This document shows, piece after piece, positions 55,734 through 64,000 of a DNA stretch of 64,000 bases. The notes beneath the pieces were generated by a model, which made no database searches, had not been told where the DNA came from, and worked only from the letters and a program-made list of their open reading frames with translations. The DNA is taken from NCBI GenBank assembly GCA_963971425.1, contig OZ020523.1, positions 10,970,867 to 11,034,866 on the forward strand, read 5' to 3'. The first letter of the stretch is position 1. Every line of letters begins with the position of its first letter. Position numbers and translations under genes: made by a program. This stretch comes from Bryoerythrophyllum caledonicum (taxonomy: Eukaryota > Streptophyta > Bryopsida > Pottiales > Pottiaceae).

Positions 55734-56009
55734 CTACTGCAACACCTCCTCCTCCTTCTTCATCTTCTCTAATGGCATCACCATTCCGTTAGACACGAAG
55801 CTTGTCAGCTTTGTCAAGTTGCTCTTCTTCTCCCGGCAACGCTGCTTCTTGCTCTTCTTGTAATCATAGACAAATAGTGCTTGCCGAATGCCATCGAGCT
55901 CCTGCACATTTAACAAAGTCTTCCCTAGTGCAGGCGCTAGTGGCAAATTTGGCATGTGCTTCCCTAGTGCAGTAATCTTCCGATCGTGACCAATGACATC
56001 TATGAGCAA
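55734..56009 (-). pseudogene. fragment of a DEAH-box RNA helicase (HA2 region)
   Basis: The minus-strand frame reads YRLLIDVIGHDRKITALG, then MPNLPLAPALGKTLL, which matches the winged-helix/ratchet start of the C-terminal region of DEAH-box helicases (usual form: DG.IT.LG..M..LPL.P.L...L). A stop lies directly upstream. Downstream, the text turns lysine-rich (YDYKKSKKQRCREKK) and no longer resembles the family. No helicase motifs I-VI are nearby, so this is a scrap, perhaps carried by a transposon. Confidence 0.5.
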
Positions 56010-56062
56010 CCTATATGCTTTGTTATCTCACTTCCTATTCTTTGCTATATAAACCCCTAAAG

Positions 56063-56815
56063 ACCAAAAGTCTTGTGGTGGATTTTTGCAAATCTTCAGC
56101 ATGTTTCCATGATTGCAATTTGTATTTTCAATACTTGATTTTCTTACCAAGATGCAACAAAATAAGAGCTACTTGGGAATTTTCATTATGAGCTATTCTC
56201 ATTGGACCTGTAGAAAAAGGATTATTCCATCCTTCAAAGAAATTGCCAAGGGCAGGCATTTTGGGCAACTTCAAAAACTTTTGTTACAACCTTTTATTGA
56301 ATATGAGATCTTAATACTGTAAGTAACATAGTTTCATTTAAGATTTCCAAAAAAACACTCCTATAATGTGAAACTTTCACTCCAAGACGAAAGCTTTCTC
56401 ACCTTTTTCAAGCAAAGTGTACCAAAAAAAAAAATCACTTCCTCATGAAAAATTAGAGATGTTCAATCTTTTTTCATTTCACTTTTTTTCATAAAGAAGC
56501 ATGAACTTAAATTTTGGCCATTTGAATTTACACAAGGATAAATTAATCAAAAATCAAAATGTGGTTTGGTGATTTTTAAACTTGTCTTTATTTTTTAATT
56601 TTTTTGAAAGTGCTTCACTTCTCCAATACCTTTATGTGGTCAAAGATTATAAAATTTGTGAGCATGCGGTCTCAGCAAGTACAGATTAGGATCCTACACT
56701 TGGAGATGATAAGAAGAACAATATTTTTCATCTCTACTCTTTGCACAAAATGAGCAATTTTGTGGTGGTTTTGGTGAAACATAGTCATGGTCCTCGAGGG
56801 GTTAACGAATCTTTG
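56063..56815 (+). repeat. repeat R1, copy (D)
   Basis: It opens AAAGTCTTGTGGTGGATTTTTGC with ATGTTTCCATGATTGCAATT and ends GGTTTTGGTGAAACATAGTC..GGGGTTAA. The order of blocks follows copies A and C, with the centre shortened. Confidence 0.55.
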
Positions 56816-57003
56816 GAAGATTCCTCTACTTGATACCAACGGAAAAGATTTCCACTTTCCTTGACAAAAACCGAAAAGGTCACCAAGGAAAGCGCCATGA
56901 CTTTCGAAAGAACATCTAACTTGTTACATTTGTCCACTAAAGACTAGAAGCTTTTAGAGACAAAGGAAGCCTCGTTGTCACCATCCTAGAGCAGATGTAA
57001 TCC

Positions 57004-57160
57004 CTCTCCTACACACGTCAAATTACACTCTTCACATGAAAATGCCATAATCTCTCTCTTGCAAGACTGATGAACTATATTACACTAGCTTCTAGTATGA
57101 ACACAAAAATTGTACAAGAAACAAATCAACTGAAGATGGAATGAATTGATCCCTCTCTTA
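57004..57160. repeat. duplicate of the 3' flank of the gene at 59042
   Basis: AATGCCATAATCTCTCTCTTGCAAG..TGATGAACTATATTACACT..ACAAATCAA..GGAATGAATTGAT at 57046-57150 is a direct repeat of 58883-59000. The intervening 1.7 kb is the fold-back element at 57204-58874. A CCTACACACGTCAA..ACACTCTTCACATG block is itself repeated at about 57008 and 57157. Confidence 0.65.
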
Positions 57161-57203
57161 CACACGTCAAAAAACACTCTTCACATGCATATTGCATCAC
57201 ATG

Positions 57204-58874
57204 TACAGTACCCACCAATAAGTAAATGTTCATGAACGTTTCCACACTACACTGCTGCCAACTTTGACACCCTCCTGCTGAAAAAATGTCATTTTACCAT
57301 GAATTTTTTGGCACAAGATCATTTCAATGTTCACAACATGTGTGCAAAATTTCAAGGCCAGAAGATGAATAATAAAAAAGATATTCAAAATCTACCAACA
57401 TGTGTAGTTGTGAGCCATTCACAACTGCCAACTTTGACACCCTCCCTAGGGTTGAGTTTTATTTTATTTACGGTGGAATTTATGGCACACAATCATCTCT
57501 ATCTTTAAAAGACATGTGCCAAATTTCAAGACCACATGATGAATATAAAAAAAGATATTCAAAATTGTTTTTTGAAGTTACATATGTTGGTAGATTTTGA
57601 AGGTGGATTTTTGTATTCATCTTCTGGCCTTAAAATGTGGCACACATTATATCAACATAGGGATGATCTTGTGCCAAAAATTTCATGGTCAATGAACAAT
57701 TTTTCAGACCTACGGAGGGTGCCGAAGTTGGCAATAGTGAAATGGTTTCCCTCATTGTTTCTCACAACTACAGATGTTGGTAGATTTAGATTTTTTCTTT
57801 TCTTTTGTGTATCTTTTGGACTTTAAATTAAGCACACGTATATTTAACACAACGATGTTTTTATATCCAAAATTTGTGGGGAAAAAACTAAAATTGAATC
57901 CTTGGAAGGGTGTCAAAGTTGGCAGCAATGAAATGTTTTTCACAACTACACATGTTGGTAGATTTAGATTTTTTCTTTTCTTTTGTGTATCTTTTGGACT
58001 TTAAATTAAGCACACGTATATTCAACACAACGATGTTTTTATATCCAAAATTTGTGGGGAAAAAACTAAAATTGAATCCTTGGAAGGGTGTCAAAGTTGG
58101 CAGCAATGAAATGTTTTTCACAACTACACATGTTGGTAGATTTAGATTTTTTCTTTTCTTTTGTGTATCTTTTGGACTTTAAATTAAGCACACGTATATT
58201 CAACACAACGATGTTTTTATATCCAAAATTTGTGGGGAAAAAACTAAAATTGAATCCTTGGAAGGGTGTCAAAGTTGGCAGCAATGAAATGTTTTTCACA
58301 ACTACACATGTTGGTAGATCTCAAAAATCGTCTATTATGTATATATTTTAGCCTTTAATTTGGCACACATGTAATCAACATGGAGATAATTTCATGCCAA
58401 AAATTTTATGGAAAAAAACAAAAAATTCAATCCTTGGAAGTGTGTCAAAGTTGGCGAGGAGTGAAATATATCTCACAACTACAAATGTTGGTTGATTTAG
58501 AATATTCTTTTTTGTGTGGATCTTTTGGACTTGGATTTTTTTGCACATGTAATCAACACAGAGGTGCTCTCATAATAAAAATTCCATGAGAAAAAAAAAA
58601 TCTTTCAATACTTGGAAGGGTGTCAAATTTGGCGGCTATGAAACTTTTCTCATAGCTACACATGTTGGCAAATTATGAATATCTTTTTTTGTCTTCATCT
58701 TCTAGACTTGAAACTTGGCACACATGTTGTCAACATAGAAATGATCTTGTGCCAAAAATTTCATGGTGAAATGACAAATTTTCAGCCTTTAAAAGGGTGT
58801 CAAAGTTGGCAGCAGTGTAGTGTGGAAACGTACATGTGCAAAATGAACGTATACTTATTGGTGGGTATTGTACA
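57204..58874. mobile_element. fold-back element with long inverted arms and an internal tandem array
   Basis: The left arm 57204-57292 (GTACAGTACCCACCAATAAG..CTGCCAACTTTGACACCC) is complemented by 58790-58874. Inward, further inverted units (CCAACTTTGACACCCTCC on the left, GGGTGTCAAAGTTGG on the right) continue, so about 300 bp at each side can pair. The centre holds degenerate units of about 170-180 bp, each with GGGTGTCAAAGTTGGC and a CACATGTTGG-type word. No protein is encoded. Long, internally repetitive inverted arms are the hallmark of Foldback-type transposons; a rearranged satellite is the alternative. Confidence 0.6.
57775..58308 (+). repeat. 178-bp tandem repeat, three copies almost identical
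   Basis: TGTTGGTAGATTTAGATTTT starts at 57775, 57953, 58131 and (truncated) 58309, an exact 178-bp period. The second and third units appear identical and the first differs at very few positions, in contrast to the diverged units on either side. This points to recent amplification. The frames FFFSFVYLLDFKLSTRIF on one strand are repeat shadows. Confidence 0.9.
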
Positions 58875-59041
58875 CCTGAGAATGCCATAAATCTCTCGCT
58901 TGCAAGAGTGATGAACTATATTACACTCGGTGGTTACGTTTCTAGTATGACTACAAAATTGTACAAAAAAACAAATCAAGGAAAGCTGGAATGAATTGAT
59001 GCATCAACTAAAGCTGGAAAGAATTGATGCGCTAACAAACC

Positions 59042-59500
59042 CTAGAACTGCTGGGACGCCATGTGCCGCACTACGCAATACAGACACACAAGGCGCTGCG
59101 AAATGTACACCAGCACGGCGAACGACAAGCTCATGAGGATGACATCCCGGATGTCGCCCTTCTCCCGGGGCGCCATAAACCCGACCACCTCGTCCATCGC
59201 CTTGTCCAGCTTCAGCGTCTCCATCAGCCGCTGCTGCAAAGGAACAACCTCAGCCGCCTTCTTCCCCTCCTCCTCCTCCTCCCGCACCACGTTCGCGCTC
59301 GAAACCCTAGCCCCCGCATTCGAGGACCCGACCGCGTTACTCTTGGTCGTCTTCGTCCTCCCACTCCTCTGCGCTTCTGCAACCACCACTCTTCTCGGAG
59401 GCGAAACCTGCATCGGAATCATGTACACCGCCCGAAACGAATCGCATCCACATCGCTGAATCACCCCGCTGCCGCTCCCAGCTACTCTGAGAGCCGCCAT
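59042..59500 (-). CDS. small predicted organelle-targeted, tail-anchored protein of unknown function
   Basis: The frame from ATG 59500 gives 152 residues (MAALRVAGSGSGVIQ..). Upstream the frame stays open but has no ATG, so 59500 was chosen. The first 50 residues are basic, Ser/Ala-rich and acid-free, as in plastid or mitochondrial transit peptides. The middle has an acidic run (REEEEEGKK) and an amphipathic helix (LQQRLMETLKLDKAMDEVV). One hydrophobic helix (DVILMSLSFAVLVYISQRLV) lies about 10 residues before the C-terminus, typical of a tail-anchored or single-pass inner-membrane protein. No family was recognised. High GC and clean coding bias support a real gene. Its 3' flank is duplicated at 57004-57160. 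Confidence 0.6.
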   Translation of the reverse strand: MAALRVAGSGSGVIQRCGCDSFRAVYMIPMQVSPPRRVVVAEAQRSGRTKTTKSNAVGSSNAGARVSSANVVREEEEEGKKAAEVVPLQQRLMETLKLDKAMDEVVGFMAPREKGDIRDVILMSLSFAVLVYISQRLVCLYCVVRHMASQQF

Positions 59501-60267
59501 CTCCAAAACCTGCACTGCCGCTGCCTCCAAAACCTCAAAACACTTCGACAGACCTTCAATTCCCGAAGCTCCTTCGCAATCCTGAGCTCCAGAGATGACC
59601 TCGGACACTCGCAAGAGCGATTTGCAAGTGAAATTGAATGCTGATGCAGAAATGGGGACCTCAAGACCGTGAGTTCCATAGATTCTAGAATTTCCACTGT
59701 TCTATTTCTAGAATCGTAACTGTTTTAGGATTACTAGCGGCTTTGAGGTGTATGCACGTATTTGTACTCCTCACCGTGGTGTATCCAAAGGCGTGACAGG
59801 AGACCAAACGGATGTGTCTCTTCGCCGTACAGGTGATCGACCGATATATAGAGATTTCGTAGATGATTCGTGGAGCATTTTGGTGTTGGTTTTGGGGGTG
59901 CGAGGGATGTTGTGTGAGGACGAGGGGGTTTGAGTGGGGAAGAGATAAGAGGAAAAGGGGTCCACGTGGGCTGCGGGTTGGTGACGTGTCAGAGGTGGCT
60001 GTTCACGTGGCGAGGCATGTGCTCTCTTGGATGGCGCATGGGGAAGTGTGGTGGAGGTGTGGTGAAAAATAAGGTGTTTTGATTGAAAATACTTACCAAC
60101 AAGTTGTTGAGTTATTTGTGAAGTGAGGCAAGAGTTTTGACCTCTTTTCTCATTTTTTTAAATTTTCAAATTCCACCGACTTGGTTCTAATCTTCTATAA
60201 TCTGTTTAACCCCGAAAAGACGGAGTGCCCGTTTGAGAGACAAATGAGATTTTGTTAGGTCTCTAAA
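59501..60267. other. 5' flank of the gene at 59042
   Basis: Presumed promoter of the minus-strand gene. Two CACGTGG words occur at about 59972 and 60004. No other feature is seen. Confidence 0.35.
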
Positions 60268-60366
60268 GAGAAGAAGAAGTGTCTATTCATTCCACCCCTA
60301 AGACCATTCTCACTAGACAAGGAATTGGTAGTATGGAAATACTTCCCCCTCTCGAGGATAGACTAA
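60268..60366 (-). mobile_element. SINE tail copy S7 lacking the terminal hairpin
   Basis: On the minus strand it reads AGTCTATCCTCGAGAGGGGG, CCAATTCCTTGTCTAGTGAG, GTGGAATGAATAGACAC and then directly TTCTTCTTCTC, skipping the stem. GTCTCTAAA flanks it at 60259-60267 and 60367-60375. The copy is otherwise like the others in order and has a proper target duplication. Confidence 0.7.
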
Positions 60367-60805
60367 GTCTCTAAAAATCTAATCTTGAATTTGTTTTCAA
60401 AGACGAAAGTGAGAACAAATTTTTTCTATCAGCTTTGTAGGGGTATTTTTATTTTACTCTTTGGATTTAGAGGGAAAAGGAACTTGTGGTACGGTACTTC
60501 ACACAACAAAAGCTAGATTCCTAGGCAGTTGGGCATGGTACTGTAGAAGTGAACAATACTACTGTAGAGGGTTGTAGTATAAAATTTTGAGGCAGGCAGT
60601 AGTGAAAGAAAGTTTCCGGCGACCTTCATTGATTTAATTCTAAAAATGCATAGAAACTAGGAATACTATTTTTTTAGATTTTATTTTTTTCCAAGAAAAT
60701 AAAGCCTCTTCTGTTCGGATTTAGATCCAAATATTATTTATTTAATTTGAAAGTTTATGTAGTTCCATAAAATTCATGCAATGTGTAATAGAAATATATG
60801 TCATT
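60367..60805. other. intergenic, nothing coding seen
   Basis: AT-rich; only faint similarity to 52650-52800 is visible. Confidence 0.3.
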
Positions 60806-61065
60806 GTTTTGAGTCAAAGTACGTTGACCATATCCGCGAGGGGGAAGAAAAAAACTACATTGCACGCTTCAAATGCATATATTTTTTAATCTATGCGGTC
60901 AAAGTTTATGAATGGTTTTGAGTGTCTTCATATAGTAGTTGACTTAAAGATCCTACGGTTGAAATAAGTTAATAGATGCTTGAGGGAGTTTCATAGCATC
61001 TCATCTTAGTGGGATGGTTTTGGAGTGGTTTTGGAGATACAAGTCAGGGTCCTTTAGGAGTTAAA
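60806..61065 (+). repeat. repeat R1, 3' part (F)
   Basis: GGGAAGAAAAAAACTACATTGC, TATGCGGTCAAAGTTTATGAA, GATCCTACGGTTGAAAT and GGTCCTTTAGGAGTTAA match copy E at 53140 in order and spacing. Confidence 0.55.
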
Positions 61066-61069
61066 GAGA

Positions 61070-61310
61070 AGAAAGGCGGCTAGGATTCATGGTACAACTT
61101 GGCTTATCATTCTTCCTTCTCAAATGTGTTTGAAATCACTTCTAGCTTAAGTTTAGAGACCACTAAGCTGATTTATATCTAATAAGTTGAGATGCCATCA
61201 AGCTCTTTCATATCTAACAACTATCGAGAATAAAAAAATGGAAATATCATAAACCAAAATGACCGGTATCTTATCAAAAGCTTTGGGTGACTTAACAAAT
61301 AATTCTAATG
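61070..61310 (+). repeat. dispersed repeat R3, second copy
   Basis: AAGGCGGCTAGGATTCATGGT, ACTTCTAGCTTAAG, GACCGGTATCTTATC and GCTTTGGGTGACTTAACAAATAA correspond in order to 36190-36520. The shared end CTTTGGGTGRCTT also appears, inverted, near 11563 and 47810. Confidence 0.5.
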
Positions 61311-61429
61311 TGGATCAATTATAGTAACTTTGATTATCTCATGTACACAAGACTTAGATTAAGTGAAAAGATCATGTATTGGTGTCATATTAATAATGAT
61401 AAGCAATCTACATTATTCCAAATTATTGT

Positions 61430-61700
61430 ATTAGAAGGCCTTATAGTTGTTCTAATTGTGTCTGCCTTCTCAAACAAATTAATTTTGTAGACTTCAATGC
61501 TGCGTGTGCGCTTAGAGATGTTGAATTGTGGTGCATACTTTTGACTTGCAATATCCTTCTTGGACTTTTTTGTTGCATCAGGATGGAATAATTTGTAGAA
61601 CCTACTCTGCTTCTTAGCAATGGATGGTTTGGCTTGCTTGTCAGCAATTTCTCTCCACCTATTACAAAGGTTGTTTTCCCCTCAAAGAAATTACAAATAA
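61430..61700 (-). pseudogene. possible coding fragment, unrecognised
   Basis: One minus-strand frame without an ATG reads NRWREIADKQAKPSIAKK, FYKLFHPDATKKSKKD and FNISKRTRSIEVYKINLFEK, a plausible protein composition in otherwise non-coding AT-rich DNA. No family, start codon or splice sites could be assigned. It may be an exon of the degraded gene to its right or a chance frame. Confidence 0.25.
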
Positions 61701-62240
61701 AAAAATTCTTGATCATTCATGTATAATTTAAAATCTTGATAGGCTGAATTTGCATCAAGTATGATAAATGATCTTAGCATATTTCACAGACACGATACTT
61801 TCTTCCACCATTAACAAAATTGCAGGCTAACATGCACATTTTACAATTCATTCATTACTGATCAATTTTAATGCAATGAATTTTAAAAATATTCATGTCC
61901 TCAAATATAATCTCCAAATTGAACCTTTCCATGATTTTGAATCATTACATATGTGTAGTAGAATTTACAAGAATATTCATATTCATATTTCTTTGAGTCT
62001 TTAAGTATATCTCAAGTCATGCTAATCTATGATTCAATTCTAGTCATTAACACTTCTATGCAATTTGAGGAAAGAAAGGGTCTTTAAGGTACAAGGTGTT
62101 TAGGGTGAAAGAAATTCCAACTCAAATGTGGTGTATGAACTTGGAATTTAGAAGTATATAACACAAATTCTACTAAAATGTTCTTATGCTATTTTGTAAT
62201 TGTTAGTAAATCTCATTCTTCATACAAGGAACCAACATGC
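61701..62240. other. AT-rich intergenic, nothing seen
   Basis: No gene or repeat supported. Confidence 0.3.
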
Positions 62241-62498
62241 ATTATTCTACAACCAATAACATTACTATCCTCACATGATACATTCATTCATCTCTATGAT
62301 TTCTTCATATCCAACTAACATTATCTCTTATGATAGTTAAAATTCATCCTACATGATTGAAAAGATTATTCTACAACCAATAACATTACTATCCTCACAT
62401 GATACATTCATTCATCTCTATGATTTCTTCATATCCAACTAACATTATCTCTTATGATAGTTAAAATTCATCCTACATGATTGAAAAGATTATTCTAA
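62241..62498. repeat. perfect 124-bp tandem duplication
   Basis: ATTATTCTACAACCAATAAC at 62241 recurs at 62365. The two 124-bp units show no difference by eye and the third begins before diverging at about 62498. The lack of divergence indicates a very recent event (or an assembly artefact). Confidence 0.9.
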
Positions 62499-62602
62499 GC
62501 AACATCAAATATAGACATACCTGCTTTAGGAAAATAGGACATGCTCTGCTTTAGGATTGACAAGAACACACGTGCAAAATTTCAAAGCACCTGTTCTAAA
62601 CT

Positions 62603-63476
62603 TCAGATTGCTTGTTCCAACTTTTGGTCAGTCTCTTTTCTTGTTCGCAACTCTGCTTGTACAATCTCTGCATCTCCATCTTTCTCCAAACCGTTGTGCC
62701 TCAAATTAATTATCTTCAGGGTACGACTATGCAAGAGCATATCCATAATCATTCCCAACACATGCTTCCCTCTAATTCCGTTGCAATAACTCAAATCCAA
62801 TACCTCCATTTCATATACCTTCCTAACTCTCTCACAACGCCATTTGATTCTTGGACCTTGTCATCAGACAAAATCTTTGGTCTCCCGTGCCTAGTTATTC
62901 TTACTGAAAATTGTTGAAGAATGGGGTTCTGTAGTAGAGAATCCACCAACACTTTTACAACCAATGCTTGTGTAGGTAAATTAAGGTAAAAAGGAATGCG
63001 GCAATAATGCAAAGATTTGTGTACTCCAAGCACTTTGAAAACAACTTTAGCATCTGCAACAGAGAGCCGGGATGAAGCTAAGTTCAAAACTTTCAAGCTC
63101 CTCAGGGATGACAGGGTCTCCAAGGACTTGCACAAGGCAGGCTCAAAGCCTCATTACCCACTCCAACTTCAACCTCCTCACCAATGTCAAAACCATCATA
63201 GATAAGAACTCCCTCAACGATCACACAATGTGCACACAAGGTTATCAATTGAGAGGTCAACCAACTCTCCTCCCCAATATCAACCCGAAAATAACCACAC
63301 TTCTTTAACTCATCAAATCTTATGTGCACAGTCACATCCTTGGGTAATAGAACTGTACATTCACGAGCCGCACATCCCCGATTGCATGGAAAAGGACACG
63401 CTTTGTAAACACCACTCATCTCCTCTAATGTTTCAGAGCGAAGCCCATCCAACGTGCCAGGCAAAGATCCAACCAT
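62603..63476 (-). pseudogene. degraded leucine-rich-repeat protein gene fragment
   Basis: Three overlapping minus-strand frames make one LRR-like text. 63476-63102 carries CPFPCNRGCAARE and VTVHIRFDELKKCGYF. 63135-62791 carries LETLSSLRSLKVLNLASSRL and LLQNPILQQFSV. 62809-62603 carries MEVLDLSYCNGIRGKHVLG and LHSRTLKIINLRHNGLEKDG. The switch points near 63110 and 62805 lack splice consensus, so two frameshifts are more likely than introns. The LRR pattern with long units resembles ribonuclease-inhibitor-type repeats, as found in plant NLR-like proteins; no NB-ARC motif is in the window. It stops at 62603. Confidence 0.5.
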
Positions 63477-64000
63477 GATATCATAACACTACTCAAATGT
63501 TGCACATATGATAAACCCGCGGACACCGTCATTGATGCCCCACAATCCAACTACTATCTGCACATCACACAACTTTCACTACTAGTTGTTCTAGATATGT
63601 GTACTTAAGGTCATAGAACCGTTCACATAGCAAATAGTTAATCTATACAAGCTCAAATAAATATTACAACAATAACTTTTATACAGGTCTACTTTCAATG
63701 GCATGCCAAGGGTTCTAGCGAGCTGCACAAATAATATTGAAGAGAGAAGTCAGCTGAGCATTTAGTACGATCTACTTCATTAAAGTCATCCAACGTACAC
63801 GATCTCAACATAATATACAGTATTATAATTTTAAATCAACACACTTGTATGTGACTCGTGCACAGTAGACTCGTACCGCTTCTCAGTAGCAAGATGCTAC
63901 GATGATATCAGCATCACTTGTGGTTTCTAAACAAGATCAGGTTCTCAATATTCACATGATTACATGTGCTTCGGTTGTGGACTCTCAAACAGAAGTGGCA
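63477..64000. other. right edge, nothing seen
   Basis: AT-rich, no supported feature. The 5' part of the degraded LRR gene may extend into this end. Confidence 0.3.

Noticed and set aside
57752-58351. Repeated small proteins (FFFSFVYLLDFKLSTRIF type)
   Set aside because: They recur with the 178-bp period and are by-products of the tandem array.
5332-62498. CRISPR array among the direct repeats
   Set aside because: Repeats are contiguous or irregular without uniform unique spacers, and the sequence is eukaryotic.

Overview
The window looks like nuclear DNA of a land plant, most likely a non-seed plant (bryophyte or lycophyte grade). The protein-coding loci are plant-type: a SPL11/PUB13-like U-box E3 ligase, an MS5/SDI-like TPR protein, an HMA protein, a LAF3-like amidohydrolase and an M14 carboxypeptidase. 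Introns are mostly short (60-350 bp) with GT..AG borders. GC-rich coding islands sit in AT-rich intergenic DNA full of small, decayed repeats. The species cannot be named from the sequence.

Layout. 0.3-4.6 kb holds an apparently intact ten-exon gene that joins a ParB/Srx-like 'GNHR' module to a permuted N4/N6 DNA-methyltransferase-like domain. 5.5-8.7 kb is a 5'-truncated LINE with RNase H, an R2-like CCHC/RHN/PD..E endonuclease region and a 3' tail ending in a hairpin. 10-12.1 kb is a membrane-anchored M14 carboxypeptidase, followed to 14.3 kb by decayed copies of its last exon. A 251-bp 5S-rRNA-headed SINE with a perfect 12-bp target-site duplication sits inside that array. 15.8-17.5 kb carries MITEs and a repeat-rich promoter region. 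The TPR gene is at 18.1-20.6 kb (+) and the U-box gene at 22.9-24.9 kb (-). 25.4-36.5 kb is almost gene-free and holds SINE copies, MITEs and several dispersed repeat families. 36.6-40.9 kb (-) is a long coiled-coil protein, followed by a small oleosin-like membrane protein (42.7-43.0 kb, -), the 15-exon amidohydrolase (43.9-48.3 kb, +) and the HMA protein (49.9-51.1 kb, +). 52-56 kb has a MITE, a complete 1.7-kb Tc1-type transposon with TA target duplication, and a DEAH-helicase scrap. 57.2-58.9 kb is a fold-back structure with a 178-bp tandem array. A small membrane protein gene is at 59.0-59.5 kb (-), and a degraded LRR gene lies near the end.

Two points stand out. First, the ParB-like/methyltransferase fusion keeps its reading frame through all ten predicted exons but has DMPD where an active enzyme has (D/N/S)PP(Y/F/W). 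Second, a LINE and a SINE family share a 3' tail with a stem whose bases co-vary between copies, and the SINE head is a 5S rRNA sequence: this is a plausible autonomous/non-autonomous pair caught in one window. The host genes share no obvious pathway. A recurring local feature is short tandem duplication at gene edges (5' ends, introns, last exons, 3' UTRs).
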